Positions 12,511 through 23,600 of a stretch of DNA of 64,000 nucleotides are shown here, in pieces. The notes beneath the pieces were generated by a model. The model was not told the origin of the DNA, did no database searches, and saw only the letters and a list, made by a program, of their open reading frames with translations. Source of the DNA: Pogona vitticeps. Taxonomy: Eukaryota; Chordata; Lepidosauria; Squamata; Agamidae. The position numbers and the translations under genes were made by a program. The DNA lies in assembly GCF_051106095.1 (NCBI RefSeq), contig NC_135784.1:152369428-152433427 (forward strand). Direction: 5' to 3'. Every line of letters starts with the position of its first letter. Within the stretch, counting starts at the first letter, position 1.

Positions 12511-13084
12511 GAGGGAGAATGAGCAACCCTTAAGCTGGGCTTGGAAAATCTTTATCACTTCAATTTTGTCTTTGTGTACAAATTGTTCCCAAAAGTAACT
12601 GTTCAAAAATGATAGAACAGGAATGTTGGTTTAGAGTAGCACAGTGGGGAAAAAATCAATTTCATTGCATCCTTCTGTAAGGATCCTCAACCCCCCCCCT
12701 CAAAACTTCCCACACACCTTCTAATTCCACCTAGAGCAGGGGTTAAACTAAGGACAAATAACTTCAGAGGGTCTGGGAGTCAACTCACCACTCTCAAGAT
12801 AACCTCCCTAAAGGATCACAAATCACAAAAACTGAAAACCAAATGTTGGTGGAAGTTTGCTTCTGGTTCACTTTTTGTGAAATGGCTTTAAAATGGAACC
12901 ACATTGTGATGTTTGCGAATTGAGCATTTCCTTGATGGAAGTGATGATTAAAAAGAGAGATATCAAAGATATCAAAATCATACTCTCAGGACATGCCCAC
13001 ACTACCATCCTCATCACAGTGGTTGTAAACTGCTTTAATAGTTATGGCCATCGTCAAACAATACTGGGAGTTATAGGTTGGAGC

Positions 13085-13205
13085 TTGGTACCTAATCTGG
13101 TACCTTCCAGATGTTTTGGAGCACATTTCCCATAAACTGGGAGCACTGCTTAGTCTGGGTGAGGCTCATGAGAGCTGTATTCCCAAACATCTGGAAGGCT
13201 GAGGT
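13085..13205. mobile_element. Decayed hAT-type MITE
   Basis: The inner ends CTTCCAGATGTTTTGG and CCAAACATCTGGAAGG are inverted about an interior with CATTTCCCATAAACTGG. The pattern matches the wider group of ATCTGG-ended MITEs in this window, but the outer ends are diverged and no target duplication is found. Confidence 0.5.
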
Positions 13206-13481
13206 TGCTTACCCTTGTTATGGAGAGTTCTCTGTCAGAAATCAGTAGCTCCCCTTCGTAGAATTATAATTCCCATTGTTTCATAAGAAGACAAAAAAAT
13301 AAAATAAAATTTTTGCTACTGATGTCTATTCTGTAGTGCTGATTCACCAGCACTTTGACTCATCAGATCTTTGAAGTTCTGATGCCGAGAAGCCTTAGCC
13401 AGTGTAGCATGTGATACAGGATGTGGGTATTTTAATCCAAAATATCTGGAGGGCCCAAGGTTCTCCATCCTTGCTGTAGGG

Positions 13482-13617
13482 CAGTGGTCCCCAACCTTGG
13501 GCCTCCAGATGTTCTTGGACTGCAATTCCCAGAAGCCTTCACTATCACTTCTGCTGGCCAGGATTTCTGGGAGTTGAAGTCTAAGAACATCTGGATGCCC
13601 AAGGTTGGGGACCACTG
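13482..13617. mobile_element. hAT-type MITE, 136 bp, perfect 8-bp duplication
   Basis: The terminal inverted repeats run CAGTGGTCCCCAACCTTGGG at the left and CCCAAGGTTGGGGACCACTG at the right. The element is flanked by CTGTAGGG on both sides (13474-13481 and 13618-13625), an exact 8-bp duplication diagnostic of hAT insertion. Relatives of about the same size lie at 23933, 46248, 54572 and 60621. Confidence 0.9.
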
Positions 13618-13929
13618 CTGTAGGGTGCAGATATGGCCTTGGGACGGCTTCCATCTGATGAACATCTGCCCTTTGCTCCATGTTCAGCCACTGCAGACTG
13701 CATCAGTTGGCTCTGAATTCAATAACCAGAACTTTTGGCAATCATTGGAGGGTGTCACTAACAGCTTAATTCACTCTATATCTCAGAGCTTGGAAGAAAC
13801 ATTTTCTTCGACTACAACTCCCAGAATCCCCCAGTTGGGGATTAGAGAATCTGTAGTCAAAAAAGTAACTGTTCCTGCTCTGAATGCTCCTAGGAGTAAT
13901 CAACCTGCTAATCTGATGGATTCGCCTTT

Positions 13930-16199
13930 TTGACTGTTCACAGGTGAAGATACACAGACCATTTCACTATTGTTATGACTTTGTGATTCTCATTTGATTC
14001 CAAATATCTATCTTATTCTTTAGGCCTCATATTCCAGCACTGTAAGGGTGTTAAGAACATTTGCATAGGGAAAACTCTCCAAACACCAATTATGTCATCC
14101 AGCCTTGGCATACTGCTTTGTTGTCTCCCATCACTTTTCAGCTTTCTCTGTTTCCTCCCTGTAACTTTCTTGTTATTGATGGTGGTAACTTAAAAATAAA
14201 TAAATAGCCCACATTTGCCCTGAATTGCTTAGCTTATATCTTGCTAGCTTATTTCTTTTAAGCAGGAGAAATCTGTTCTCCTTTGTATTGTAGGGGCACT
14301 GGAGGTGCAAGGCTGTTACTAAACATTGGACTTAAAACAGCCTCCTCTCTCTTGCCTCTGGATAACAGAGTTCCCATTGCCACCAATTTTTCCTTTCATC
14401 TTGCTTTCCACTCTCCCTGACCTTGCAGTTTCTCCCTATGGCTCTGCTGATTTGAAGTAAGGAGCATTAAATAAGATGTATTTCAGCAATAATGGATCTC
14501 TTTGTAATACTTTTTCCCCCCGGCCAGGAGATACAGGAACGATAACGACAGAGATTGAACATTTCTGTCTAAGCAATATAATAACTGTGTCAATCTTTGT
14601 GTCTGCTGCTCAGCAGATGGCAAAAACTCCCTTGCGTTCAAAGCTGTAATGGGTAAGATTTTATTAAAAGGATGATATTTGCAAGAGCTCTGGGTGGATG
14701 CAGCTTTAAAACACACACACACACAGAGCACACACCACAATCAACAGGGATTTGTCTACACCACACTAGAGTGCAAGCAGAGGGTTTATTACACATGGCT
14801 TGAATCTAGTGGCGCACCCCCTTGCTTTATCCCAGATCTCATTCCATTGATGGATGAGCTGCAGAGATTAAACGAGAGATTGTTGAGGCAATTATAAGAA
14901 GAAAGCTATGCCGCTGATGGCAAAGCATTCAGACTTGATGGATTTCAGAGCTTAAGTGAGTTGCCATCTTTATTCCAGAAACTGTTTTCAATGTCAGGGC
15001 TCAGGGCATGTGAAAAGTGGCGTTAACGATAGGGGCACGAGTCTCTGATCATGGGCAGAGAGCATCTTTGATGCATTCCAGTATATAAAGCACAGCTACC
15101 TTTCCCTGGATTTAGGAGGTCTAGGTTACCAGCAAAGGTAGTTAGTGCCCACTGGGGTGGGAAACCGGGGTCACCAGCTATCCTTCTCCCACAATCTACA
15201 TATAATTGACACCTCGACTTCTGTGGATTCAGGTGGAGATCACCCCACCTGCCCAATCAGTAGTACTACTCAGGCTTAGACCTCGGCACTTCAAATCTTC
15301 ATGTGAAAAAGACCCAATGGAGCCGCAGGGGCCGCTTTCCAAAGCAAGAACACTGCCTGCAACTGGGAAGTTTCCCTCAAAGGTAAGTTGAGCATTGAAG
15401 GTCCGAACCGCACAGCCAAAAGATAAAATGGCTACTGATCGCCAGAGGCAGCTCGTCATCCCAGGCGGAGTTACTGTGCAGTCCACCCAGAGCTGCGTCT
15501 CCCGCCTCCACCCTGAGTTCTCTTTACTTCTTCTTTTGGAAGGATTGTGGTTGTCATATGACATCAAGTTGCTTCTGATGTGTGGCTCCTCAATGGTGAA
15601 ATCCACTAACATAATGGTACACTGCATAAGCCTGATGATATCATCAGCCACGGCCATATTTTCTTAATAAAAAGTTATGTCACCACCCACTTCACAGGTT
15701 TCCTTTGTCTCCCTTTGAGGGCAGCAGGATGAAGGAGAAGAGTCTTATATGTCTGGAAATTGCTATCATGGTCCTGACAGCCTAGCAGGCCCAGGCCCAG
15801 TGATTTTTGGACATTTAAGACTCCTCACCCACTGTTCCCACAGGCTTCCCCAGGACTAAAGGGATCCTACAAACTGGGGCTGGTGGGGGGAAAATATTAG
15901 GCTTATGTGGCTTAACTTTACATAACTAGTGGATTTCAGCCTCTGAGTCAATAACCTTCCACGGTCCTGCTTGGGTATTGCAAACTCAGGACCATGTTTG
16001 ATTTTTTTTTTTTTTACTTTTCTTGCTACCTTCAGATTTTCCTTACATTATTGTCCACTCTAGGCGAGTCATGTCTTCTCATAACATGTCAAAGAACAAG
16101 AGGCTCTGTTAAGCATTTTAGCTTCTAGTGAGAGCGCAGGGTTGATTTGAACCAGCACCTACTTACTGTTTTTCTGGGAGGTCCCAGTTATATCTAAAG
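13930..16199. other. Gene-free stretch, nothing recognised
   Basis: It has a short (CA)n run at 14710-14725 and a T run near 16002-16014. Open frames such as 15229-15657 (-) carry no motif that I recognise and lack splice context. Confidence 0.45.
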
Positions 16200-16550
16200 C
16201 TACCCTCCAACATTACATTTCAAATAAATTTTGTTCACAGTTATCAAATATTCCATGCTCTTGGTCTTGATATTTAGTGATACATCTTCATTTCTGAATA
16301 TCTGGTTCTTTCCCAGCTGCTCTTCTGATTTCTTGGGTGTGGTCTCCATTCCATCAATAATTGAACCAAGACATAGAAAATGGTTAACTACCACAGTTTA
16401 TTTATTGTCTGAAAACAAAAATTAAAGTTACATTTTTCTTCCCTAGTCATTATTTTGGACTTCTTTATGTTAAACTGCAAACCTGCTTTTGCACTTTCTT
16501 CTTTAACCTTACCCAGCAGTTGTTTCAAGTCACTGTTGCTGTGATATGTA
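16200..16550 (-). mobile_element. Decayed RTE-like LINE ORF2 C-terminal remnant
   Basis: The - strand peptide HFLCLGSIIDGMETTPKKSE followed by IFRNEDVSLNIKTKSMEYL resembles the region downstream of the reverse transcriptase in RTE-related LINEs (form FLGS-I--DG...-RNKD-SL-TK). The conserved blocks continue in more decayed form to about 16545. It differs from the Bov-B copies elsewhere in the window, which read FLGFMITADGDSSQEI at this point. The clade is not certain. Confidence 0.45.
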
Positions 16551-17425
16551 AGAATTTAAAATATGCATTATTAAATTATTGCCACAATTTTTCCTGCATT
16601 CCACTAGTTTTTCTGTTGAAAAATAAAGGCTCTACTCTGGAAGTGTACTTGAATCCTTTTGTACGGGGGTGGGCAAGCTATGTTCATTGCTTTTTATAAA
16701 ATGTAATTCAGTTCTTTGCCCCAAGCTTCAGCTACTGGGAGCGCCATTCTCCCCAGAAAAAAGGTGCCTATGCCCTTGTGTGCCATCTTGTGCAGCAGAC
16801 TTTTGGTGGCAGAGAAGCACTACAACGCCACCACCCTGAATTCTCTGTTGGGAGGGCAGATATGTATAGGCGACTTCCTGACCAGGTAAGGGGGCACTGA
16901 ATCACTGGAGGCAAGTCACCCAAAGAACTTCATGACCAAATGGGAATTTGAACCCATCGCCCCCAATCTTCATCTAAAACACTTCAGCCCTCTTCTTTCC
17001 TGTGCCTTCCTGCTCTCCGGATTATTATAAGCATCGCCGTCTCCAATTTCACTCTAGGCAGAAGGAGCAGAACGAACCTCCTCCTTTCAGGCGCAATACA
17101 GATTAACCAAGGTCGACCTTTCCAATTCCATCATTAAGCCACAAGAATGATCGACGCTACCGGCTGGGCGCGCTTCATCAGGTGGCAGCTGAGAAGGGCG
17201 ACTTCCCTTGAAAGCTAAATGCCTTTCGTGTCAAGGGGCAAACAGACCTTTAGATCAAGATAATGCGCTGCAAGGATTAAGTACCACGTGCCCCGATCGT
17301 CCATGCACGTGTGAATTAAACATGCGAACCAGGCCGGGTGCCGATAAAGATTCCACGCCAGCGAAGACCTTAAACACCCACTCACGCAAGATCAATGTCG
17401 GCTACCCCCTCCCGGCTCCTCCCAT

Positions 17426-17433
17426 GGGGGCGG
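17426..17433 (+). promoter_or_regulatory. GC box (Sp1/KLF type)
   Basis: GGGGGCGG lies about 140 bases upstream of the start codon and just upstream of the CCAAT element. This is a typical arrangement in TATA-less promoters. Function is inferred. Confidence 0.5.
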
Positions 17434-17446
17434 TGCCCTTTTCCTT

Positions 17447-17452
17447 GATTGG
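17447..17452 (-). promoter_or_regulatory. Inverted CCAAT box
   Basis: GATTGG (CCAATC on the - strand) lies about 120 bases upstream of the start codon inside the CpG-rich region. NF-Y-type CCAAT boxes are often inverted in such promoters. Function is inferred. Confidence 0.5.
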
Positions 17453-17568
17453 TTCCTCCGGGGAAGGGCTCTTCCGGGTGGGCGGCGATTTGTTCGCGCA
17501 GTTCGGAGTGTTTCGTCCGGGCAGGCTTTTTTGTGTCCTGGCTTGCTGGGCTTCTTCGCTCGGTCGCC

Positions 17569-17680
17569 ATGGGGCTACTGACGCCCCTCGCCCTCTTGGC
17601 CTCCTTGGATCTGGTGCTTCAGTGGGGTCTGTGGGCGGCGGCGGCGGCGCTGCGCACCGAGAAGTTCTTCGATTTGGCGG
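17569..17680 (+). CDS. DUF1295 gene coding exon 1
   Basis: It starts GCCATGG, a strong Kozak context, and encodes MGLLTPLALLASLDLVLQWG then a short Ala-rich stretch (residues 1-37). An in-frame ATG lies 120 bases upstream (17449), but its peptide is not membrane-like and it sits in the promoter, so the internal ATG is preferred. The donor is GTGAGG; the exon ends one base into a codon. Confidence 0.85.
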
Positions 17681-20600
17681 GTGAGGGAGGAGGGAGTTGT
17701 TGCGGGAGGGCAGGAGCGTCCCTCCATGTTGGGCGACCCCGATTTTAGGACGCCCATGTGGCTGTTTCGGGGTGGGGGTGGGTGGGGACTTGTATGTTAC
17801 TTCGACCCTGCAGTGGGGAGAAGGAGGAACGGAAAGACAACGGCGCCTTCTCGGTTGCCTTTGCTGCCCGCGGGTCTCTTTCCATATCTGGGGGGTGGTG
17901 GGATAATGATATAGCCCCCAAAGTTGGGTGGAAGTTACTTCTCGGACTACAAGTCCCAGCATCCTTTAGTCATCGCGGATTCTGTGAGTTCTAGCCCGAA
18001 GGATTTTCCCAATTGCGTCCGAACTGTCTTGGTGGGATAATATTAACTGATCAAAACAAGGCGTTTGCGAGGCGTTTCGTTCTTCCTTTTTTTGTTTTCT
18101 GCAGCGTGCTTGCAAGAAAACACCGCCGGGTGGATGCAGCGAAAGGGCGGCTGGGGCCCTCCCTGTCGCTACCATATTTCTCTCTACTTTGTTGAAAAAT
18201 GAAACCGCGGCTCCGAAGCCTGTTGGGCTCCTCCGTTCCCCTATAACCCCCTCCCAGTCACCCCGAAAAGGACGGAAGGGTTTTGAGGACCTCGTTCATA
18301 CGTTGCATTTGCTTGGTTAAATAAAAACCAACGTTGGTGCCTGTGGGGACCGGGGCCTTGTCAAGACGGAAAAATCTCATTAGTCTAAAAGGGGAAAAAA
18401 AGCAAAATACTGTATTGAAAAATCTAAGACTCCGCTCACCTCAGCTCCTGTGAGGGTTTCTGCATTAGGAAACCGTTTCATACAGATCGAAGTAATTAGG
18501 CCTGCTAACAGGATTCCTCCTCCCGCCATCATCTAAGAAGAGGAAAGTTAATCCCTTTGCTGTCTTTATGTTTTCAGAGTGTAGATGGGAGAGCACCAGA
18601 GCAGTGCAGAGAAAGAGGTAGCCATGGAAAGGCCAGGACGGATTCTTTTCCCACAGTGTGTGAACAGTGTATTGGGGCATGAGAACAGGTAGTTCCCCAC
18701 ACAATTTGGGCTTAGCAGTGGACCAGACTGACAGCTATCTCTCCGTCCCTCCCTCCCTCTTTGGTTTATTTGTGGCAGTGTGGAAAAAATAACTTCAGTG
18801 TGGGGAAAAAAATCACCTCTGCCACATAAGCTGCTGCACACAAACAGATTTTAAAGCTTTCAAATGAATTGTGACACAAGCTTATGTGGACCGCAGCCCA
18901 TTTTATGGGGTGGGGCAGGAAGAGCACACTGCTCACTAGAAGCCACATGGAACAAAGTACAGTGGCCAATAGACTGTAAATGTATAGCTTTAAAATTGTT
19001 TTCAGCTCTGTCAGGTGTTTTGTCCCAGCTTTGGACAAAGCACAGCAGGGACCGACTCAAGATATTTTGCTGCCTGAGGTAAAGGAAAAGATTCTCCACT
19101 TCTCTCCCAGTTTCTAGCTCCAGATGTTGACTCAACACATATGTGAATCATTGACTTTGGTGGTGGGGAAGCAGGAGGCTAATTGAGGGATTGCTTGTCC
19201 AGAAAAGTTCACATTTTAAAAAGTTAAGTCTTTACGGTGCCACCATGTTTTTGCCTTTTTAAAAACTTTTTATTTCTGTTTTGCTTTTTCCTTTGAGGGA
19301 TTGCAGGTCATTTTGCAAGAGGAAGAGGAAGGGCTGGCAACTGCTGTTCCTGCTTCCTCCATGCCACTTACATGGCATCTGCCACCTGAGGCAGCTGCCT
19401 CATTCTGCCTAATGGTAGCGCTGACCTCAGACCCCAGAACCGAAAGGCAGCAGAAGGTTGTATAGCCCCATCTTTAATAGTCACAGTGAGATCTGTGTCA
19501 AAAAGCCCCATTATTAAACTAGTTCTAGCTCCTGTCCTCTGAAGATGCCGGCCACAGAGACTGGCCAAACATTAGGAAGAAAAACCTCCAGAAGTCAGCC
19601 AAAACAGCCTGAAAAACCCACAACAACCATCAGATCCTGGCCATGAAAGCCTCCGAAAACACAAATTTAGCCTTGTTGGAGACATTTGGGGAAGGATCCT
19701 GCTGTGACATATTTTGAAGGGAAGGCTTCCAGAAGGAAGACGGAATATCCATATTTAAATAGTGCTAAATGATCAGCTAGTATTATTGATCATATGATGC
19801 AGCTCCAGAAGCAGAAAGGTCTTCCAGGTTTGCAAGACACAGGATGAATATCACATGCAACCAGAGATTAAACAAGAGATGGGGCGGACCCAAATCTATT
19901 TTGATTTGGGTTTCTGCCTTGAGCAAGGGTTTGGACTTGATGGCCTTGTAGGCACCTTCCAGCTCTATGATTCCATGACTACAGGCTGAAAATGAGAGAT
20001 AGTGGAACCCCAGAGGTAATGCAGATGATTGTTTTTGCTACAAAACAATTGTTTTTAGGGTTCCTTCTCACTGCCCTGTGCCATGCCAGAAAGGTGTCAT
20101 GGTCATGCTCTTGGTTTAAACTTCTGGTGCATCTCTCTCTCTCTTTCTCTCTCTAGGAAGTGGGACATTCATTTTGCTGGCACACCTGAGCCTCAGATGG
20201 GGCAACACACAGCATCCTCGGCAGCAAATCCAGACAACACTGGTAACCATTTGGGGCCTCAGGTGAGTTTCTAACCAATCGTATACATTGAAAGGAGATG
20301 AAAGTTTAGCTCAGGTTCCCAGTTGCTGCAAGCTTAAAAATATGGACTCCCAGGAGAGGGTGAGTTAGTGGCTATTAATCAATGCATGTTCCAGGAACTG
20401 GCTAATGATAGAGTTCTGTATAAAATCAAAGTGAATGTGGTATTTTATGATGGAGTTTTTACATCTTAGTCACTTCTCTTAACAGAACTGTTTCTTCTCT
20501 AGGAGTTGGGTTATGTTTATAGCCCCTATTATGTTCCCACATGGGACAGACTGTGTTTATGCCATGATTCTTTTTAAGCTCAATCTACATAATTCCACCT

Positions 20601-23600
20601 AATCAGTGTGGGTATACTGAGAAGGGTTTTTGGGATTGGGGTAATTTTCATTATTTTTCAGAAACACCTTTCTAGCCTTTTTAGTTGCAGAAGCATATCT
20701 CGTGTGTGAGCATTGCCTGTTGAAAACCAGACAGGTTGTTCTGTAAGATTTCTTGCTGGCATATTGAGTGTAGCACCTTAACAGGGTCATCTTTTAAGAT
20801 TTTAAATAGTTCCACTGGAATGCCATCACCTCCACTGGCCTTGTTGTTAGCCATGCTTTCTAAGGCCCACTTGACTTCACTCTCCAGGATGTCTGGCTCA
20901 AGGTCAGCAACCACACTATCTGGGTTGTCCGGGTATATTTCTGATATAATTCCTCTGTGTATTCTTGCCATCTCTCCTTGATGTCTTCTGCGTCTGTGAG
21001 GTCCCTCCCATTTTTATCCGTTGTCATGTCCATCTTTGCACAAAATGTTCCTTTAATATCTCCAATTTTCTTGAACAGATATCTGGTTTTCCCCTTTCTA
21101 TTATTTTCCTCTATATCTTTGCACTGTTCATTTAAGAAGGCCCTCTTGTCTCTCCTTGCTATTCTTTGGAAGTCTGCATTCAGTTTTCTGTAACTTTCCC
21201 TATCTCCCTTGGATTTTGTTTCCCTTCTTTTCTCTGCTATTTGTAAGGCCTCGTTGGACAGCCACTTTGATTTCTTGCATTTTCTTTTCTTTGGGATGGT
21301 TTTTGTTGCTGCCTCATGTATAATGTTACGAGCCTCTATCCAAAGTTCTTCAGGCACTCTGTCCACCAAATCTAGTTCCTTAAATCTGTTCTTCACTTCC
21401 ACTGTGTATTCATATGGGGTTTGGTTTAGCTTATACAGTACCTGAGTGGCCCAGTGGGCTACTTTCCTACTTTCTTCAGTTTAAGCTTGAATTTTGCTGT
21501 AAGAAGCTGATGATCAGAACCACAAACAGCTCCAGGTCCTTTTGTAGTTCTTCATAATCCATTTTTATTCTCGTTATTTTTATAATATTAAAAATACAGA
21601 CTAAATTATGCACAGTGAGATAATATTTGATCTGCTCAATATTTATAGGTTGTGGCAGTCATCCTTTCTTAAATAGACATTTTTTTTATTTTTAACCACA
21701 CAAAACCTTTTCCCATGACTCATTTCAGCAAAAGTTTGTCCTGATGTTTTTAGCATTGGAAGAACAAAGCCACCAAAGAAGAAAGGAAAGATGTAGCAGT
21801 TCTGCTGAATGGTAATTCTAAAGAGGCAGCCGGTCCTAAATGCTGGTTGATATTCAGCAATGGTTTATAGGCTTATGTATAGAAACACACTTCGTTGCCA
21901 ATGTGTTCTGTTGCATCTGCTGTTGTCAGGTTGGGGCTCTTCCTCTTCTTGCGGATCTTGACGGAGGGGCACGATAGACGATTTAACGGTGTAAGAGAGA
22001 ATCCAGCCACCTTCTTTCTTTACTGGACAATGCAAGGTGAGGATATTGGACAATCAATATGGATGCAAAGATCTCACTTCCAGGAAGTGCTGACTGGAAG
22101 CTCGATCAGGTTCACACCCGGGTGATCTAGGACGTGGTTACACAGCTGATTTCTATTTGTTTCAATTATCATTGAAGAGCCTCGTGGCGCAGTGGTTAAA
22201 ACGCTGTACTGCAGCTAAAACTGTGCTCACGACCTGGGGTTCAAATCCCAGGTAGCCGGCTCAAGGTTGACTCAGCCTTCCATCCTTCCGAGGTTGGTAA
22301 AATGAGTACCCAGCTTGCTGGGGGGGCAATGTGTAGCCTGTATAATTAAATTGTAAACCGCCCGGAGAGTGCTTGTAGCGCTATGGGGCGGTATATAAGT
22401 CCAATAAATAAATAAATAAATAAATCATTGGAGATGGGCACAGACTGCTACTTGGTTTCTTGGGCAAACAGCAGATCCACAGTTTGGCACCCTGCCACCT
22501 CTACTGGGGGCCTACTTGGTGGCAGCCCCCCCCCGCCTGCCTCCTCCGGGCACTGCCTCCGATAGGTACCCACTGGAAGATCAGCTGTAGAGGTGGGATG
22601 CGAACCACGCCAAACTGCCAAACCATCTCTAGTTCTGATGTATTTTAAATCAGTTTTCAGTCACATGGTTTTCATATTGCTGTGTATGTTCACTTTAAAA
22701 ATTATTACTCCAATATAACGTAAGGGTTTAGCACTGCTTTGAGAAACTACACGTGAGTTTTTAAATCATTTCATTAACCAGCATGTTTGCAGACTGCGCA
22801 GTTTCCATTGTCGCTGATCCCAGCACATTGTCCATGATTGCAACCTTCTCTTTCCCGTTTGTTTTCAGGATTGTGCAGTATTTCTTCCATTTTCAGGCCT
22901 CCTTTGGAATGAGTGCCTTTTGCTCTCTTTTTTTTAAAAAGAATAAATTGTAAGTGACATGGCAACATAGTGAGATTACTTTGGAAACCTCTGACTGCTT
23001 ACAGAGGCAGTTTTTAATACAACAGGGGTGTTCACATTGCCTGAAGCGATACATAAAGAATCGATTCCAAAAGTGTGTTAAATTAAAAAGCACCCGCTAG
23101 CCTTGTCAAACAACAACAACAAAAACACAACTCACTCTGAGGTTAAAAAAAAAAGTAGGCTTTACCATGTCATGTAGTTGAGATTTTTCAAATCAATTTT
23201 AATTAATCAAAACCCAATTCAAAAGCAGTTCTTTTTGTCAATGTAACCGTTCCCTTGCATGTAGTGGTGCTCATGCTATTTGCATCTGGCCTTTATTTGT
23301 AATGCCAGTGGGTCACCAAGAGTAGGCAAATTGTGGCCTGCCTAGATATGGTTGGACTGCAGCTCCCATTAGCCCTGGCCATTAGGAATGCTGGTTAGGG
23401 CTGGTGGGAATTACATTCCAACAACATACAGAGGGCCACAACGTGCCCATCCCTGTTCTCACCTTTGAAACCCTAATCTCACTTTCCCCAGCTACAAGAT
23501 TGCATTTCCCATCAGTCCCAAGCAATACAGCCAGTGGTGAAGGATCATGGGAGTTGAAGTCCAATGCATTTGGTGGGCACTAACTTTGAAGATGCTGCCC

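Larger units (their letters stand above)
9804..13080. other. Gene-free stretch with simple repeats
   Basis: It contains a (TC)n tract at 10951-10993, an (AAAG)n tract at 12478-12510 and a small interspersed-repeat fragment near 10826-10905 (CAGTCCTCTACAGG then TTTACTCAGGAGCAAG). A 44-codon frame at 11728-11859 (+) is compact but not recognised. No gene is supported. Confidence 0.45.
17030..17900 (+). promoter_or_regulatory. CpG-rich promoter region of the DUF1295 gene
   Basis: GC content and CpG density rise sharply compared with the flanks and surround the first coding exon. No TATA box is evident near the probable start, so a dispersed CpG-island promoter is inferred. The start site itself cannot be fixed from sequence alone. 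Confidence 0.7.

Noticed and set aside
17402-17962. A 186-codon - strand frame over the CpG-rich region
   Set aside because: It is Pro/Arg-rich, antisense to the DUF1295 first exon, and explained by GC-rich composition lacking stops.
22175-22260. Possible tRNA gene (A- and B-box present)
   Set aside because: The boxes belong to the tRNA-derived head of a SINE with a LINE-type tail and target duplication; no tRNA cloverleaf is complete.
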